A stretch of DNA of 64,000 nucleotides from an uncultured Alloprevotella sp. (GCA_944322325.1 CALUOQ010000001.1:1-64000); one strand, 5' to 3'; counted from the first letter of the stretch, positions 35,787-45,646 are shown. A program made the numbers and translations. Notes: a model not told the origin generated them from the letters alone.

Positions 35787-38708
35787 ATGAAAAAGCTATT
35801 CTTACTACTAATAAGTATTTTAACCCTTGTCCCTTTTTCTACTCGCGCCGAGATTCAAGATGAACAGAGGTTTCTTTACGGTTTTGTGGGCGACAACGTG
35901 ATGCACGGCGTGCTGTTAGGCGTGAAGGTGGAAACCATGACGGCGGACAGTACAGTCATTTTTTCCATGGTCACCCAGTCGAATATGAACGTGGGCGGCA
36001 TACAGAGCGGATGGTACGGCGACATCAAGGAACCGGGAACTTACATCGTGCGCTTCTCCTTGGAAGGGTATCAGACGAAAGAGATTACGGTGACTATCGA
36101 TAAATTCCGAAAACGCGAACACGGGTTCAAGCAGCCGCCCGTCTACCTAGCCCGCAAGCCCAAGGAGCGGGCGCTGGGCGAGGCCGTGGTCAAGGCGACG
36201 AAGGTGAAGTTTTACAGCAAGGGCGACACGCTGGTGTACAACGCCGACGCCTTTCAGCTGCAGGAGGGCTCCATGCTCGACGCCCTCATCCGCCAGCTGC
36301 CGGGCGTGGAGCTGAAGGACGACGGACGCATCCTCGTGAACGGGCGCTACGTGGAGAGCCTGCTGCTCAACGGCGAGGACTTCTTCCGGGGCGACCGCTC
36401 CATCATGCTCGACAACCTGCCCACCTACGCCGTGCAGACCGTGCAGGTGTACGACAAGACGGGGCGCCTGAGCGAAATGATAGGCCGCAACGCGGGCGAC
36501 GAGCAGCTGGTGATGGACGTCAGGCTGAAGAAGCAGTACTCCATCGGCTGGATAGCCAACGCCGAGGCGGCCGGCGGCACGGAGGAGCGCTACCTGGCCC
36601 GCCTCTTCGCCCTGCGCTTCACGAACCACTCGCGCCTGTCCTTCTTCGGCGCGGTGAACAACGTCAACGAGTACGTCAAGCCCGGCGAGGGCAGCGAGTG
36701 GACGCCCTCGGTGGGCAACGGCCTGACCACCACGCGCCACGCCGGCGCAGACTACCTCATCAACGACCGCAACAAGCGCTTCAAGCTGCAGGGCAACGCC
36801 GAGGTGCGCCACAGCGACGACGCCTACGACCAGCGCTCGACGAGCGTCAACTTCCTCAGCGGCGGCGACACGTACGGCCGATCGAGCTACCGCAACCGCA
36901 CACACAACGTGGCGCTCGGCTCCTACCACACGTGGGACTTCAACTGGGAAAAATTCAAGCTGACGGTGCAGCCCTCCCTGACCTACCTGAAGACGCGGCA
37001 GACGGAGGGGCAGCTGAGCGGCACCTTCGCCACCGACCCGGGCGAGTACATGGGCAGCGAGGTGCTCGACAGCCTGTTCCGCCCGGGGCTGGACAGCCGC
37101 GTGCTGGCCGCCACGCTCAACCGCTACCGCTCGGACCAGCGCTACAGCGGCCACTCGGTCACGACGGGGCTTTACGCCAACTCAATGATGGACATACCGC
37201 ACTCCGGTGACCACCTCCAGATAGAGGCCAGCGGCAACTACGGCGACAACGCCTACCGCCGCTTCACCCACCGCCTCTACGACTACCCCGCGGACGCCAC
37301 GGCCGCGACCGACTTCCGCAACGAATACGCCCCCACGAACAACCGCTCCTACTCCTACTCGGCCAAGGCCAGCTACTGGCTCCTGCTGCCGCAAAACATC
37401 AACCTCATCCCCTACTATGCCTACAACTACAACTATGCGCGCAGCAACAACGGCCTGATGCGCCTCGACTGGCTCGGCGACGAGTGGGGCGCCGACACGG
37501 AACACGCCCTCGGCGCCCTGCCCTCCGTGGCCGACTGGGCGCAACAGACCCTCGACGGGCGCAACAGCCTCTACACCACCGGGCGCAACGACGGGCATAC
37601 CGTGGGCACACGACTGACAAGAAACAACCTAAACGGAAACATGTGGGAATGTACGGTCGACCTGCCGCTCATCTTCGAGCGCAACCGGCTGGACTACGAG
37701 CGTCCCGCCGTGGTGGACACGGCCCTGACGCGCCACGTCGTCTACTTCCGCCCCTCGTTCGCCCTTCAAAATGTTTGGTATGTCAAGGACGAGAACGGAC
37801 AGCAGATAGCCTCGCACCGCTGGGGCATGCAGTACACGCTGGGGAGCAACGCTCCGGCGCAGTCGTACGACATCGACGTCGTGGACGACAGCAACCCGCT
37901 GGCCGTCACGTTGGGCAACCCCGGCCTGCGCCAGACCTGGCAGCACGCGGCCAATACCTGGTACCAGTGGAGCCGGCCCGGCACGCAGCACCTCGTGGGC
38001 CTCAACGCCGCCTACGGCATCACGCAGAACGCCGTCACCATGGGCTACGTCTACGACCGCACCACGGGCGGCCGCACCTACCGCCCCGAAAACGTCAACG
38101 GAAACTGGTACGCCAGCGGCGGCATGAACTTCAGCACACCCCTGGACAAACCCCGCCGCCTGACGCTCAGCGGAAGCACCAGCGCCTCGTTCAACCAGAA
38201 CGTGGACTTCATCGGCATCGAGGGCGAATACGCCGCCCGGCGCAGCACGGTGCACAACCTCTACCTGACGCAGGGCCTGCGCCTGGACTACCGCATCGAC
38301 AAGTACCAGTTCGGCGCCAAGGCCAACGGCACCTGGACGCACGCCACGAGCCGCCGCGAGGACTTCCGGACCATCAACGCGGCCGACTTCAGCTACGGCG
38401 TCACGGCCAAGCTCGACTTGCCCGCCGACTTCCAGCTGAGCACGGACCTGACCGTCTACTCGCGCCGCGGCTACGAGGACCCGGAGATGAACACGACCGA
38501 CGTCGTATGGAACGCCCGCCTGGCCAAGCGCTTCCTGAAAGGGAAACTCAGCGTGATGATCGACGGGTTCGACCTGCTCGGCCAGCTCTCCACCATACGC
38601 CGCACGCTCAACGGGCAGGGACGCACCGAGACGTGGTACAACACCATCCCGCGCTACGCCATGCTCCACGCCATCTATCGCCTGAACGTACTGCCGAAAA
38701 AAAAGTAG
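35787..38708 (+). CDS. TonB-receptor-like outer membrane beta-barrel protein
   Basis: A 973-residue outer membrane protein with signal peptide MKKLFLLLISILTLVPFSTRA. Residues about 30-130 form a carboxypeptidase-regulatory-like beta domain. A plug-like segment follows (GEAVVKATKVKFYSKGDTLV, LIRQLPGVELKDDGRILVNG, YAVQTVQVYDKTG), then a large barrel of alternating aromatic strands to the C-terminus. It lacks the SusC-specific features and has no SusD partner. In similar clusters such a protein accompanies the peptide genes and may export, import or receive the product; which one cannot be told. It is transcribed in the same direction but separated by a terminator. Confidence 0.8.
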   Translation: MKKLFLLLISILTLVPFSTRAEIQDEQRFLYGFVGDNVMHGVLLGVKVETMTADSTVIFSMVTQSNMNVGGIQSGWYGDIKEPGTYIVRFSLEGYQTKEITVTIDKFRKREHGFKQPPVYLARKPKERALGEAVVKATKVKFYSKGDTLVYNADAFQLQEGSMLDALIRQLPGVELKDDGRILVNGRYVESLLLNGEDFFRGDRSIMLDNLPTYAVQTVQVYDKTGRLSEMIGRNAGDEQLVMDVRLKKQYSIGWIANAEAAGGTEERYLARLFALRFTNHSRLSFFGAVNNVNEYVKPGEGSEWTPSVGNGLTTTRHAGADYLINDRNKRFKLQGNAEVRHSDDAYDQRSTSVNFLSGGDTYGRSSYRNRTHNVALGSYHTWDFNWEKFKLTVQPSLTYLKTRQTEGQLSGTFATDPGEYMGSEVLDSLFRPGLDSRVLAATLNRYRSDQRYSGHSVTTGLYANSMMDIPHSGDHLQIEASGNYGDNAYRRFTHRLYDYPADATAATDFRNEYAPTNNRSYSYSAKASYWLLLPQNINLIPYYAYNYNYARSNNGLMRLDWLGDEWGADTEHALGALPSVADWAQQTLDGRNSLYTTGRNDGHTVGTRLTRNNLNGNMWECTVDLPLIFERNRLDYERPAVVDTALTRHVVYFRPSFALQNVWYVKDENGQQIASHRWGMQYTLGSNAPAQSYDIDVVDDSNPLAVTLGNPGLRQTWQHAANTWYQWSRPGTQHLVGLNAAYGITQNAVTMGYVYDRTTGGRTYRPENVNGNWYASGGMNFSTPLDKPRRLTLSGSTSASFNQNVDFIGIEGEYAARRSTVHNLYLTQGLRLDYRIDKYQFGAKANGTWTHATSRREDFRTINAADFSYGVTAKLDLPADFQLSTDLTVYSRRGYEDPEMNTTDVVWNARLAKRFLKGKLSVMIDGFDLLGQLSTIRRTLNGQGRTETWYNTIPRYAMLHAIYRLNVLPKKK

Positions 38709-38817
38709 GATAACAATTGATAGTTGATAGTTGACAATTGATAGTTGATAGTTGACAATGCTCCATTATCCATTATCAATTGTCAACTGTCAAAAGACTG
38801 TCAATTGTCAATTGCCT
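38709..38817. repeat. Simple-sequence repeat tract (TTGATAGTTGACAA family)
   Basis: The tract contains direct copies of TTGATAGTTGATAGTTGACA followed by inverted forms such as ATCAATTGTCAACTGTCAA and GTCAATTGTCAATTG. It can fold back on itself and spans the gap between the convergent receptor and beta-lactamase genes. The last codons of the beta-lactamase (AIDN-stop) lie inside it. A related tract is at 51541-51615. Units are short and contiguous, without spacers, so it is not CRISPR. Confidence 0.85.
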
Positions 38818-39694
38818 TCATGACAAGCCGCACCACGTCGGCAATGAGGGCGGCATTGGTGGCGTCGCTCTCGTAGGAGCGGGTGACAAATACGGCGAGA
38901 AAGAGCCAGCGCCCATCGGGCAGGCGGACGAAGCCGATGTCGTTGTCGGCCAGCTTCATGCCCCGCGTGTCGCGGTCGGACGAGCCGGTCTTGTGACCAA
39001 GGCGGACACCCGCCGGCAGCCCGGCCCGCAGCTTGTCGGCGCCGGTCACCGTAGCGCACATGACTTCACAAAGGAAATCGGCGTAGGCCGGGTCGGCAAA
39101 AAGCGTGTCGCGGCAGAAGCGCTCCAGCAGGCGGGCGGCAGCCAGGGGCGTCGTCCAGTTGTCCACGCAGCAGGCGGGGCGGCGGTGCATGTCGTCCTCC
39201 GTCCGGCGGATGGCGAACGATTCGATGCCCAACCGGCGCACGTAGGCGTCGACCGCCCGCGGGCCGCCCACGTAGCGCAGCAGGCGGTCACAGGCATTGT
39301 TGTCGCTCTGCGCCACGCTGTAGCGCAGCAGTTCGGCCACCGACAGGCGAACGCCGCCACCGGGATACCGCTCGCGCAGGGGGCTCCACGTATGAGGCCG
39401 CAGGTCGGCGGCGCTCACGTCGAGGGGCAGCGTGAGCGGCTGGCGCAGGCTGTCGAGCCGATGGAGCACGGCGAGGGCCAGGTGGAACTTGAATACGCTG
39501 AGCATGGGGTAACGCCTGTCGTTACCATACGTAAATGCCGAACCGTCGTCCAGCACGGCGGCGACGCCCACCTCGGCCCGCCGATCGGCCAGAAGCGCCC
39601 GAAGGCTGTCCGTCAAGACTTGGCGACAGTCGGCGGCACAAAACGCGCCGCTCCACAGCCCGATGCCCATTATCAGACACAGCAAACGCTTCAT
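38801..39694 (-). CDS. Class A beta-lactamase, subclass A2-like
   Basis: A 297-residue secreted enzyme with signal peptide MKRLLCLIMGIGLWSGAFCA. All catalytic motifs are intact: S66VFK (SxxK), S130DN in SVAQSDNNACD, E166 in RRTEDDMH, and HKTG at 234-237. The RTEDDM/SDNNACD pattern is like CfxA/CepA enzymes of Bacteroidales, so penicillin or cephalosporin hydrolysis is expected. It is not identifiable as a named allele. It overlaps the TPR gene by 4 bases, so it is in a chromosomal operon, with no mobile element visible beside it. Confidence 0.88.
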   Translation of the reverse strand: MKRLLCLIMGIGLWSGAFCAADCRQVLTDSLRALLADRRAEVGVAAVLDDGSAFTYGNDRRYPMLSVFKFHLALAVLHRLDSLRQPLTLPLDVSAADLRPHTWSPLRERYPGGGVRLSVAELLRYSVAQSDNNACDRLLRYVGGPRAVDAYVRRLGIESFAIRRTEDDMHRRPACCVDNWTTPLAAARLLERFCRDTLFADPAYADFLCEVMCATVTGADKLRAGLPAGVRLGHKTGSSDRDTRGMKLADNDIGFVRLPDGRWLFLAVFVTRSYESDATNAALIADVVRLVMKAIDN

Positions 39695-41904
39695 GCCCCG
39701 GTCGGCGTTTCCCCGCCATCAGAACGAAGCGCGTCGCGGGCGATACGAAGGTCGTCGGGGGTGATGGCGTACGTGGACAAGAGAGCGGCATCCTCGTCGA
39801 AGAAATCCTCGGGGAGGGCATCGAGCCCCTTAGCGCGCAGATAATCCGCATAATGAGCGAGGGCCGCAGGCACATCGCCACAAGCCCACGCGGCGTGGCC
39901 TGCGTTTTGGTGGTCCTCGGGAAGCGGACGGGCAGCGAGGAGTTTCTGGTAGTACTTCACGGCTTGCTCCGGCTTATGGGCCAGCAGGGAGCACCACGCC
40001 AAGGCACGCTGTGTCCGCTCACGACCGGGGTCGAAATAGTCTACCTTATACAAATAAGGAAAAGCCTCGTCGGGCCGACCGGCCAGAATCAGCCCCTCGC
40101 CGACGCGATACTGCACCTGAAGGTCGTCCGGTTGCAGGCGCTCCAGCTCCTTCCAATAGTCCAAGGCTTTGTCGTACTGTCCGAGCAAGCGATGGCACTG
40201 GGCCATGTGGCGGAGCGTCCAGGCATTGTCGCCCTCGAGCAGCAAGGCCTTGCCGTAAGCCGCGACAGCCTCGGCGTAAGCCCCCTGCATCTGGTGGCAA
40301 TACCCCATCTTCTGGCAGACGTCGGCGGAGGGAGCGGCCTTCTGCTGCAATCCCTCAAAGAAACGGAGCGCTGCGGCGTAGAACTTGCGCTTGAAGGCGA
40401 AGTCGGCCAACTGGGCCAGGCTTTCGCCGTCGGTCAGAAGGCCGCCCCCGAGCACCTGACAGTCGGCAAGAATCACGTTTTGCTCAAAAGGATTGTCGAA
40501 CTGGCTGCTGCGATTGAACAGACGGAAGAAACGGTAAAGGTCCTGCAAATAGAGGCGGCACGAACGCTCCTCGCGCTCGCTGCGGCCAGCTGCCTGCCCG
40601 ACTTGCGGCGGTTCGGTCATCCCCATAGCGGCCAGCTGCTCGTCCATCATGCGACGCTGGGCAGCAGGGATGGAAGCCAGCATAAAAGCAAACGAATACT
40701 GATCCGAATCGCAAAGCACGCCTGCCTCGGACAACGTCCGGAGAAACTTGGGCAGCTCCTGCCGTGAGTAAAGCGCGGGGTGGTGCGCATCGAACGGCAG
40801 GAACCAACCCACCATCACACCGAAGAAAGGATATTGCTGCTTCATGGCGGCAAACGTTCCCATATATACGTCCGCGCCTTGAGACTGTAGCTCAGCCAAT
40901 TGACGGAGTTTGTTCTCGATTCGCTTCACCTCCTCGTTCTCGCGCCAATCGGGGTTGGGGTCATTTCCCTTCAGCATTTCGTCGATTTCCTCAAAGCCGA
41001 ACTTCGTCCGCTTGAAATGCGGGCTGTGCATCATGGCCGGAATAATGTCCTCGCGGAGCTGGCGCTCGATGTCCCGCGTCTCGAGCGTAGTGAGCAGCTG
41101 CATCTGGAGACGGCGCAAGGAAGCGACAAACCGGCTGTCGTCGGCCAACAACTTCAGCCGGGCCGTGAGGTCGGGATAGAGCGCAAGGCGCCGGTCATAG
41201 CGCAGCAAAGCCAAAGCAAAACCCGTAATGGCCCGAGCCCCGATAAGCGACCGCCCGTCGAGGACGTAGTCCATAAGGAAAGCGAACTTCGAGGAATCGA
41301 ACGCTTGCAGCAGCCCCATCGTCACGGCACTGACCATCAAGGCTTGGTCCGCCTCGCGAATCAGGGGCGAGGCCATCATGTCGCGGGCCACCTCAGCGTC
41401 CTCCGCACTCCACGCAGCCGACGTCCACACACAGTCGAACAGGCCGCGAACCAGCTCGGCGTGCTGCCGCTCCATCTCGTGACGCTCCGGGCTGTAACCC
41501 GACGTGGCGGAGAACTTCAAGGCGATGCCTTGACAATTGTCCTCCAACCGGGCCACCCGTTCGCCGAGCGGCACGGGCTGGACCTGAAGTGTGCGTATCG
41601 TCTCATAGTATAAAGTAGCCGACATCCGCAGCCGGAATTGCCGCTCGGCGCGGTCACACAGCTCATAACTGCGGCGCAAGAACGAACGGTAGAGGCTGTG
41701 CCGGCTGCTGTCGGGCACGCCTTCACGAAAATAGTGAAGCATCAGACCATAGGCCGACTCCAGGTCGGACAATCCGGCTTTCAATTCCCACTCTCCTACC
41801 CCCTCGACCAGCGGACGCAGGCAGGACAAGGCGTCAGCCAACCGCGAGGCGGACAGATGGGCCCTTGCTTCAGCAAGAAGGGAGGTAAACGTTTTCTCTT
41901 CCAT
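39691..41904 (-). CDS. TPR-repeat protein
   Basis: A 737-residue cytosolic protein made mainly of helical repeats. In the C-terminal third, TPR units are clear: QKMGYCHQMQGAYAEAVAAY, TLRHMAQCHRLLGQYDKALD and QYRVGEGLILAGRPDEAFPY, with the W-LG-Y-A-F-A-P pattern. The N-terminal two thirds are helical but without recognised motifs. No signal peptide or catalytic motif is seen. Its position between a solute-binding lipoprotein and a beta-lactamase gives no clear functional hint. Confidence 0.8.
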   Translation of the reverse strand: MEEKTFTSLLAEARAHLSASRLADALSCLRPLVEGVGEWELKAGLSDLESAYGLMLHYFREGVPDSSRHSLYRSFLRRSYELCDRAERQFRLRMSATLYYETIRTLQVQPVPLGERVARLEDNCQGIALKFSATSGYSPERHEMERQHAELVRGLFDCVWTSAAWSAEDAEVARDMMASPLIREADQALMVSAVTMGLLQAFDSSKFAFLMDYVLDGRSLIGARAITGFALALLRYDRRLALYPDLTARLKLLADDSRFVASLRRLQMQLLTTLETRDIERQLREDIIPAMMHSPHFKRTKFGFEEIDEMLKGNDPNPDWRENEEVKRIENKLRQLAELQSQGADVYMGTFAAMKQQYPFFGVMVGWFLPFDAHHPALYSRQELPKFLRTLSEAGVLCDSDQYSFAFMLASIPAAQRRMMDEQLAAMGMTEPPQVGQAAGRSEREERSCRLYLQDLYRFFRLFNRSSQFDNPFEQNVILADCQVLGGGLLTDGESLAQLADFAFKRKFYAAALRFFEGLQQKAAPSADVCQKMGYCHQMQGAYAEAVAAYGKALLLEGDNAWTLRHMAQCHRLLGQYDKALDYWKELERLQPDDLQVQYRVGEGLILAGRPDEAFPYLYKVDYFDPGRERTQRALAWCSLLAHKPEQAVKYYQKLLAARPLPEDHQNAGHAAWACGDVPAALAHYADYLRAKGLDALPEDFFDEDAALLSTYAITPDDLRIARDALRSDGGETPTGA

Positions 41905-41906
41905 AT

Positions 41907-42872
41907 TTATTTCAGATACGAACCGTCCGTCAGTTTCTCCACGCTGAACGACGGTTCCACCAGTCCGCGACGGCGTAAAAAATCGAGCGCCCGGTTCAGG
42001 TCGTCAGCCGCCGGCAAAGTGGCTGTCCGGTAGTGTGGCAAGCGAAGCGTATCGACCACCTCGCGGGTAAGTCGATAGTCTACCAACAGCACGGAGTCGC
42101 ATACGGCCTTTCCTCCGCGATTGATGGACTCCGCCGCGCGGTTGTATCCCTCTATCAGCTTGCGCACCTGTGCTTTCCGGCTTTTGGATTGTAAACAGCT
42201 CCGCCGAAAGACCACACAACCGGGCTGGAACTTGGCTTGACTGTTGTCATAAATGCGCCGATGCCCGTTCAGGACCGCAGCCGTAGCCTGAGGCTCCGGC
42301 AACACTGCGGCGTCGATTTGCGTACCGTCAAGCATACGGGTCCGAAGGCCGATATCGTTGATTTGCGGACGGTAAATCAAGTCCTCAGCCAATCCGCCGG
42401 CTTGCGCCACCAGGTCGCTCATGAGGTCGGTGGCGGAATGGCGCGCCACGGTCACCATGCGGTCCTTGAGCTGCTCCGGACGGCGGATGCGCAGCGAACG
42501 GGCCACCACGACGTGCAGCGACCCGTCGGTGGCCATGACGACGACAGGTGTCCCCTCGCGGGCGTACATCAGCTCAGCCCGCACCAAGTCGGTGAAGCCA
42601 CCGTCGATACCGCCCCCGGACATAGCGGTGTCGACGTCCATCTGCGCCATAAAAATACGGAAATCCACATCAAGCCCCAACGAGTCGTAAAGACCGCTTC
42701 GACGGGCGTAATAGAAAGGCAGACAGTCCACCGTGGGCATCAGCGCGACCCTGAGAGCCGCCGTGTCGGCATGGGTAGCGGCAGTCGGCTTGTCTGCGGA
42801 AGCCTGCGATTTATCACCGCCGCAACCGACGAGGAATAGGACGCTGACTATAAGCGTAATGAGATATTTCAT
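41907..42872 (-). CDS. ABC-type solute-binding lipoprotein (NMT1/SsuA-like)
   Basis: A 321-residue lipoprotein with lipobox LFLVGCGG (Cys17). The mature protein resembles the periplasmic binding proteins of the NMT1/THI5-SsuA group: RVALMPTVDCLPFYYARRSG near residue 42, GLDVDFRIFMAQMDVDTAM, GGIDGGFTDLVRAEL and LYRPQINDIGL-like ligand loop. Ligands of the group include thiamine precursors, sulphonates and nitrate; the substrate here is unknown. No permease or ATPase gene is adjacent. It is 2 bases upstream of the TPR gene, so translation is coupled. Confidence 0.78.
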   Translation of the reverse strand: MKYLITLIVSVLFLVGCGGDKSQASADKPTAATHADTAALRVALMPTVDCLPFYYARRSGLYDSLGLDVDFRIFMAQMDVDTAMSGGGIDGGFTDLVRAELMYAREGTPVVVMATDGSLHVVVARSLRIRRPEQLKDRMVTVARHSATDLMSDLVAQAGGLAEDLIYRPQINDIGLRTRMLDGTQIDAAVLPEPQATAAVLNGHRRIYDNSQAKFQPGCVVFRRSCLQSKSRKAQVRKLIEGYNRAAESINRGGKAVCDSVLLVDYRLTREVVDTLRLPHYRTATLPAADDLNRALDFLRRRGLVEPSFSVEKLTDGSYLK

Positions 42873-42880
42873 CTGTAGTA

Positions 42881-42922
42881 AAAGAAAAATCCGGAACGGA
42901 CCGAAAATAGCCCGCTCCGGAT
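42881..42922 (-). terminator. Terminator after pgk
   Basis: On the minus strand an 11-bp stem with one mismatch (plus 42889-42899 with 42912-42922) is followed by TTTTTCTTTT. It lies 31 bases after the pgk stop and separates it from the solute-binding protein gene. Confidence 0.85.
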
Positions 42923-42953
42923 AACTGTTCAGTCGGGAAACTACGCCCCGGAA

Positions 42954-44207
42954 TTAGGCTTCGCCCTTGATGGCAGCGATGCCCGGCAGCGTCTTGCCCT
43001 CGATAGCCTCGAGCAATGCACCGCCACCCGTCGACACGTAGGAAACCTTGTCGGCCATGCCGAACTTGTTGATGCAAGCTACGGAGTCACCACCGCCGAT
43101 GAGCGAGAATGCGCCGTTGGCTGTAGCTTCGCAGATAGCCTCGGCAACTGCTTTGGAACCGGCCATGAAGTTGTCCATTTCGAACACGCCGGCAGGACCG
43201 TTCCACAGAATCGTTTTGCTCTCCTTAATGACCTTGGCGAACGATTCCATAGCCTTCGGACCGATGTCCATGCCCTCCCAGCCTTCGGGGATGTCGTTCG
43301 ACGGGCAGTACTGTACGTTGCAGTCGTTCTTGAACGCGTCGCCGCACTTGGCGTCCTCAGCCAGCACCAGGTTCACACCCTTTTCCTTGGCTTTCTTCTC
43401 GATGTCGAGCGCGAGGTCCAGGAAGTCGTCCTCGCAAATCGAGGTTCCGATTTTGCCGCCATGAGCTTTCATGAACGTGTAGGTCATGCCACCGGTGAGG
43501 ATGAGATTGTCGACCTTGCTCAGGAGGTTCTCGATGATTTCAATCTTCGACGAAACCTTCGAACCGCCCATAATAGCGGTAAACGGACGCTTGATATCGT
43601 TCATCACCTTGTTGACGGCGGCTACTTCCTTCTCCATCAGATACCCGAACATCTTGTGGTCGGTATCGAAATAGTCGGCGATGATGGCCGTCGAAGCGTG
43701 CTTGCGGTGAGCCGTACCAAAGGCGTCATTGATATAAATGTCAGCGTAGGAAGCCAGCGTTTTGGTGAACTCCTTCTGCTTCTCCTTGACCACCTTCTTG
43801 GCGGCAGCCTTCTCGTCGTCCGTAGCGAACTCGCCGCGCGGTTTACCGGTCTCTTCCTCATAAAAACGGAGATTCTCGAGCAGCAGGACATCACCGTCCT
43901 TCATTGCTGCAACCTGAGCCTGAGCCTTCATGCAGTCGTCACAGAATTGCACCGGAGCGCCCAGCAGTTCGCTCACGTGAGCCACAATCTGTTTCAGCGA
44001 GAATTTGGGATCGGGATTCTTCTTCGGGCGACCCATGTGCGACATGATGATCAATGCGCCGCCACCGGCGAGCACCTTCTTCAACGTGGGGAGAGCACCA
44101 CGGATACGCGTATCGTCCGTAATGTTACCGTTCTCGTCCAAGGGCACGTTGAAGTCCACACGGACAATTACTTTCTGACCTTTGAAATTACAAGTGTCGA
44201 TTGTCAT
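42954..44207 (-). CDS. pgk: Phosphoglycerate kinase
   Basis: A 417-residue cytosolic glycolytic enzyme that makes ATP from 1,3-bisphosphoglycerate. Motifs include [20 protein letters not shown] at the N-terminus, [11 protein letters not shown], the hinge [39 protein letters not shown] and C-terminal [20 protein letters not shown] with [20 protein letters not shown] longer frame begins at 44285, but [12 protein letters not shown] from ATG 44207 is the normal start. It is monocistronic, between a TACATTTG promoter and a terminator. Confidence 0.97.
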   Translation of the reverse strand: MTIDTCNFKGQKVIVRVDFNVPLDENGNITDDTRIRGALPTLKKVLAGGGALIIMSHMGRPKKNPDPKFSLKQIVAHVSELLGAPVQFCDDCMKAQAQVAAMKDGDVLLLENLRFYEEETGKPRGEFATDDEKAAAKKVVKEKQKEFTKTLASYADIYINDAFGTAHRKHASTAIIADYFDTDHKMFGYLMEKEVAAVNKVMNDIKRPFTAIMGGSKVSSKIEIIENLLSKVDNLILTGGMTYTFMKAHGGKIGTSICEDDFLDLALDIEKKAKEKGVNLVLAEDAKCGDAFKNDCNVQYCPSNDIPEGWEGMDIGPKAMESFAKVIKESKTILWNGPAGVFEMDNFMAGSKAVAEAICEATANGAFSLIGGGDSVACINKFGMADKVSYVSTGGGALLEAIEGKTLPGIAAIKGEA

Positions 44208-44253
44208 ACTGTTATAAATTAAAGGATAGTTACGATTCGACTCAATACGAGGG

Positions 44254-44261
44254 CAAATGTA
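44254..44261 (-). promoter_or_regulatory. Promoter -7 element of pgk
   Basis: TACATTTG on the minus strand matches TAnnTTTG and lies 46 bases before the pgk ATG. A TTG at the -33 distance is not clear. It falls within the short gap between pgk and nth. Confidence 0.55.
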
Positions 44262-44288
44262 CGAAAAAACTGTGACGGACGCCACAGT

Positions 44289-44975
44289 TTAACCGCCTTT
44301 TTCATCCTCGTCGTTATGAATACTGAGTTGCAAGCCCTGTCGCCGCCAATAATCACGGCACACTATCCGAAGCCCGCACTTGTCGCAATGCGGCGCACGG
44401 GCCGTGCACGTATAACGACCGTGATGAAGCAACCAAAAATGGGCCTTGGCTACCATATCCTCCGGTATGTGCCGTTTCAGTTCCAGTTCCACGCTGAGCG
44501 GCGTCGTGCAACGATCGGGAACAAGGCCAATACGACGGCTCACCCGGAACACATGCGTATCGACGGCCAGCGCCGCCTTGCCGAACACTATGGCCTGAAT
44601 GACATTGGCCGTTTTGCGCCCGACGCCCGGCAAAGCCGTCAACTCCTCAAGCGTCGACGGCACCTGGCCTCCGTAGCGTTCGACCAACATCCGGGCCATC
44701 CCGACCAAATGGCGCGCCTTGTTGTTCGGATAACTGACACTCCGGATGTACTCATAAATCACCTCGGGCGTAGCCGCAGCCATGGCCTCCGGCGTCGGAT
44801 AGTCGTGAAACAGACGGGGCGTAACCATATTTATACGTCGGTCCGTACACTGCGCAGAAAGAACTACCGCTACGAGCAGCTCAAAAGGGTTCGTATATTC
44901 AAGTTCCGTCACAGTAGGCGGCATCGTCTGGGCAAAATAGTCCAACACTGCCTCATAGGAATCAGCTCGGCTCAT
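44289..44975 (-). CDS. nth: Endonuclease III
   Basis: A 228-residue base-excision DNA glycosylase/AP lyase for oxidised pyrimidines. The helix-hairpin-helix LPGVGRKTANVI carries the catalytic Lys, and the catalytic Asp is in LAVDTHVFRV. The 4Fe-4S site is C-x6-C-x2-C-x5-C in CTARAPHCDKCGLRIVC. The tail after the cluster is slightly extended and acidic. Family length is about 210-230. It lies 65 bases downstream of ribE on the same strand and probably shares its transcript. Confidence 0.95.
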   Translation of the reverse strand: MSRADSYEAVLDYFAQTMPPTVTELEYTNPFELLVAVVLSAQCTDRRINMVTPRLFHDYPTPEAMAAATPEVIYEYIRSVSYPNNKARHLVGMARMLVERYGGQVPSTLEELTALPGVGRKTANVIQAIVFGKAALAVDTHVFRVSRRIGLVPDRCTTPLSVELELKRHIPEDMVAKAHFWLLHHGRYTCTARAPHCDKCGLRIVCRDYWRRQGLQLSIHNDEDEKGG

Positions 44976-45040
44976 CTACTTGTTGACCAATAGTGAAATT
45001 TGAAAATCCAGCAACAGGAAAAATGGATTATCGCAGCCGG

Positions 45041-45646
45041 TTATTCGCTGAAGTGCGCCAACCGACAGAGGTACTTACCCAAGATGTCGAACTCGATATT
45101 GACGCGACTCCCCACACGGAGGTCCTGAAAGTTCGTATGCTCGTACGTATAAGGAATGATATTGACCTGAAACGAATTGTCCGTCGGGTTGCAAACCGTC
45201 AGGCTGACCCCGTTCACCGTGACGCTGCCCTTATCTACCGTGAAATACCCGCGACGCGCCATCGCCGGGTCAAAGGGATATTCAAACGTATAGGTAAAAC
45301 TCCCGTCGGCGTCGTCAATGCGCGTACACACTGCCGTGCCGTCCCCGTGTCCTTGCACAATGTGTCCATCGAGGCGCCCGTTCATCGGCATACAGCGCTC
45401 CACATTCACGCGGTCGCCCGGTTTGAGCGCCCCCAGGTTCGAACGTTCCAGCGTCTCGCTCATAGCCGTCACCACATACGTATCTCCGCTAATCTCGACT
45501 ACCGTCAGGCAAATGCCGTTGTGCGCCACGCTCTGATCTATCTTCAGTTCACCCGTAAACGAGCAGTGCAAGCGCAAATGAACGTTACTCCGCTCCCGGC
45601 AAACCTCTACGACCTCGGCCATTTCCTCTACGATACCTGAAAACAT
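45041..45646 (-). CDS. ribE: Riboflavin synthase, alpha chain
   Basis: A 201-residue enzyme that dismutates two 6,7-dimethyl-8-ribityllumazines to riboflavin. It begins with the diagnostic MFSGIVEEMAEV. Two homologous lumazine-binding domains follow, each with an S-V-x-x-(N)G-(I/V)-(C/S)-LTV signature: QSVAHNGICLTVVEI in the first and GSVTVNGVSLTVCN in the second. GHIVQGHGDG matches the conserved DGHFVQGHVD region. No FMN riboswitch is recognised in the 5' leader. Confidence 0.95.
   Translation of the reverse strand: MFSGIVEEMAEVVEVCRERSNVHLRLHCSFTGELKIDQSVAHNGICLTVVEISGDTYVVTAMSETLERSNLGALKPGDRVNVERCMPMNGRLDGHIVQGHGDGTAVCTRIDDADGSFTYTFEYPFDPAMARRGYFTVDKGSVTVNGVSLTVCNPTDNSFQVNIIPYTYEHTNFQDLRVGSRVNIEFDILGKYLCRLAHFSE

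Noticed and set aside
37484..38713. A 409-residue plus-strand frame, and minus-strand frames such as 36147-37154 and 37629-38669, over the outer membrane receptor gene.
   Set aside because: They are shadows of the receptor gene, with Arg/Pro- or Val/Ala-rich sequence and no family features.
38709..38817. A possible CRISPR array in the repeat tract.
   Set aside because: Units are short, contiguous and mixed in orientation, with no unique spacers and no cas genes nearby. The B palindromes are single, scattered copies and are not arrays either.
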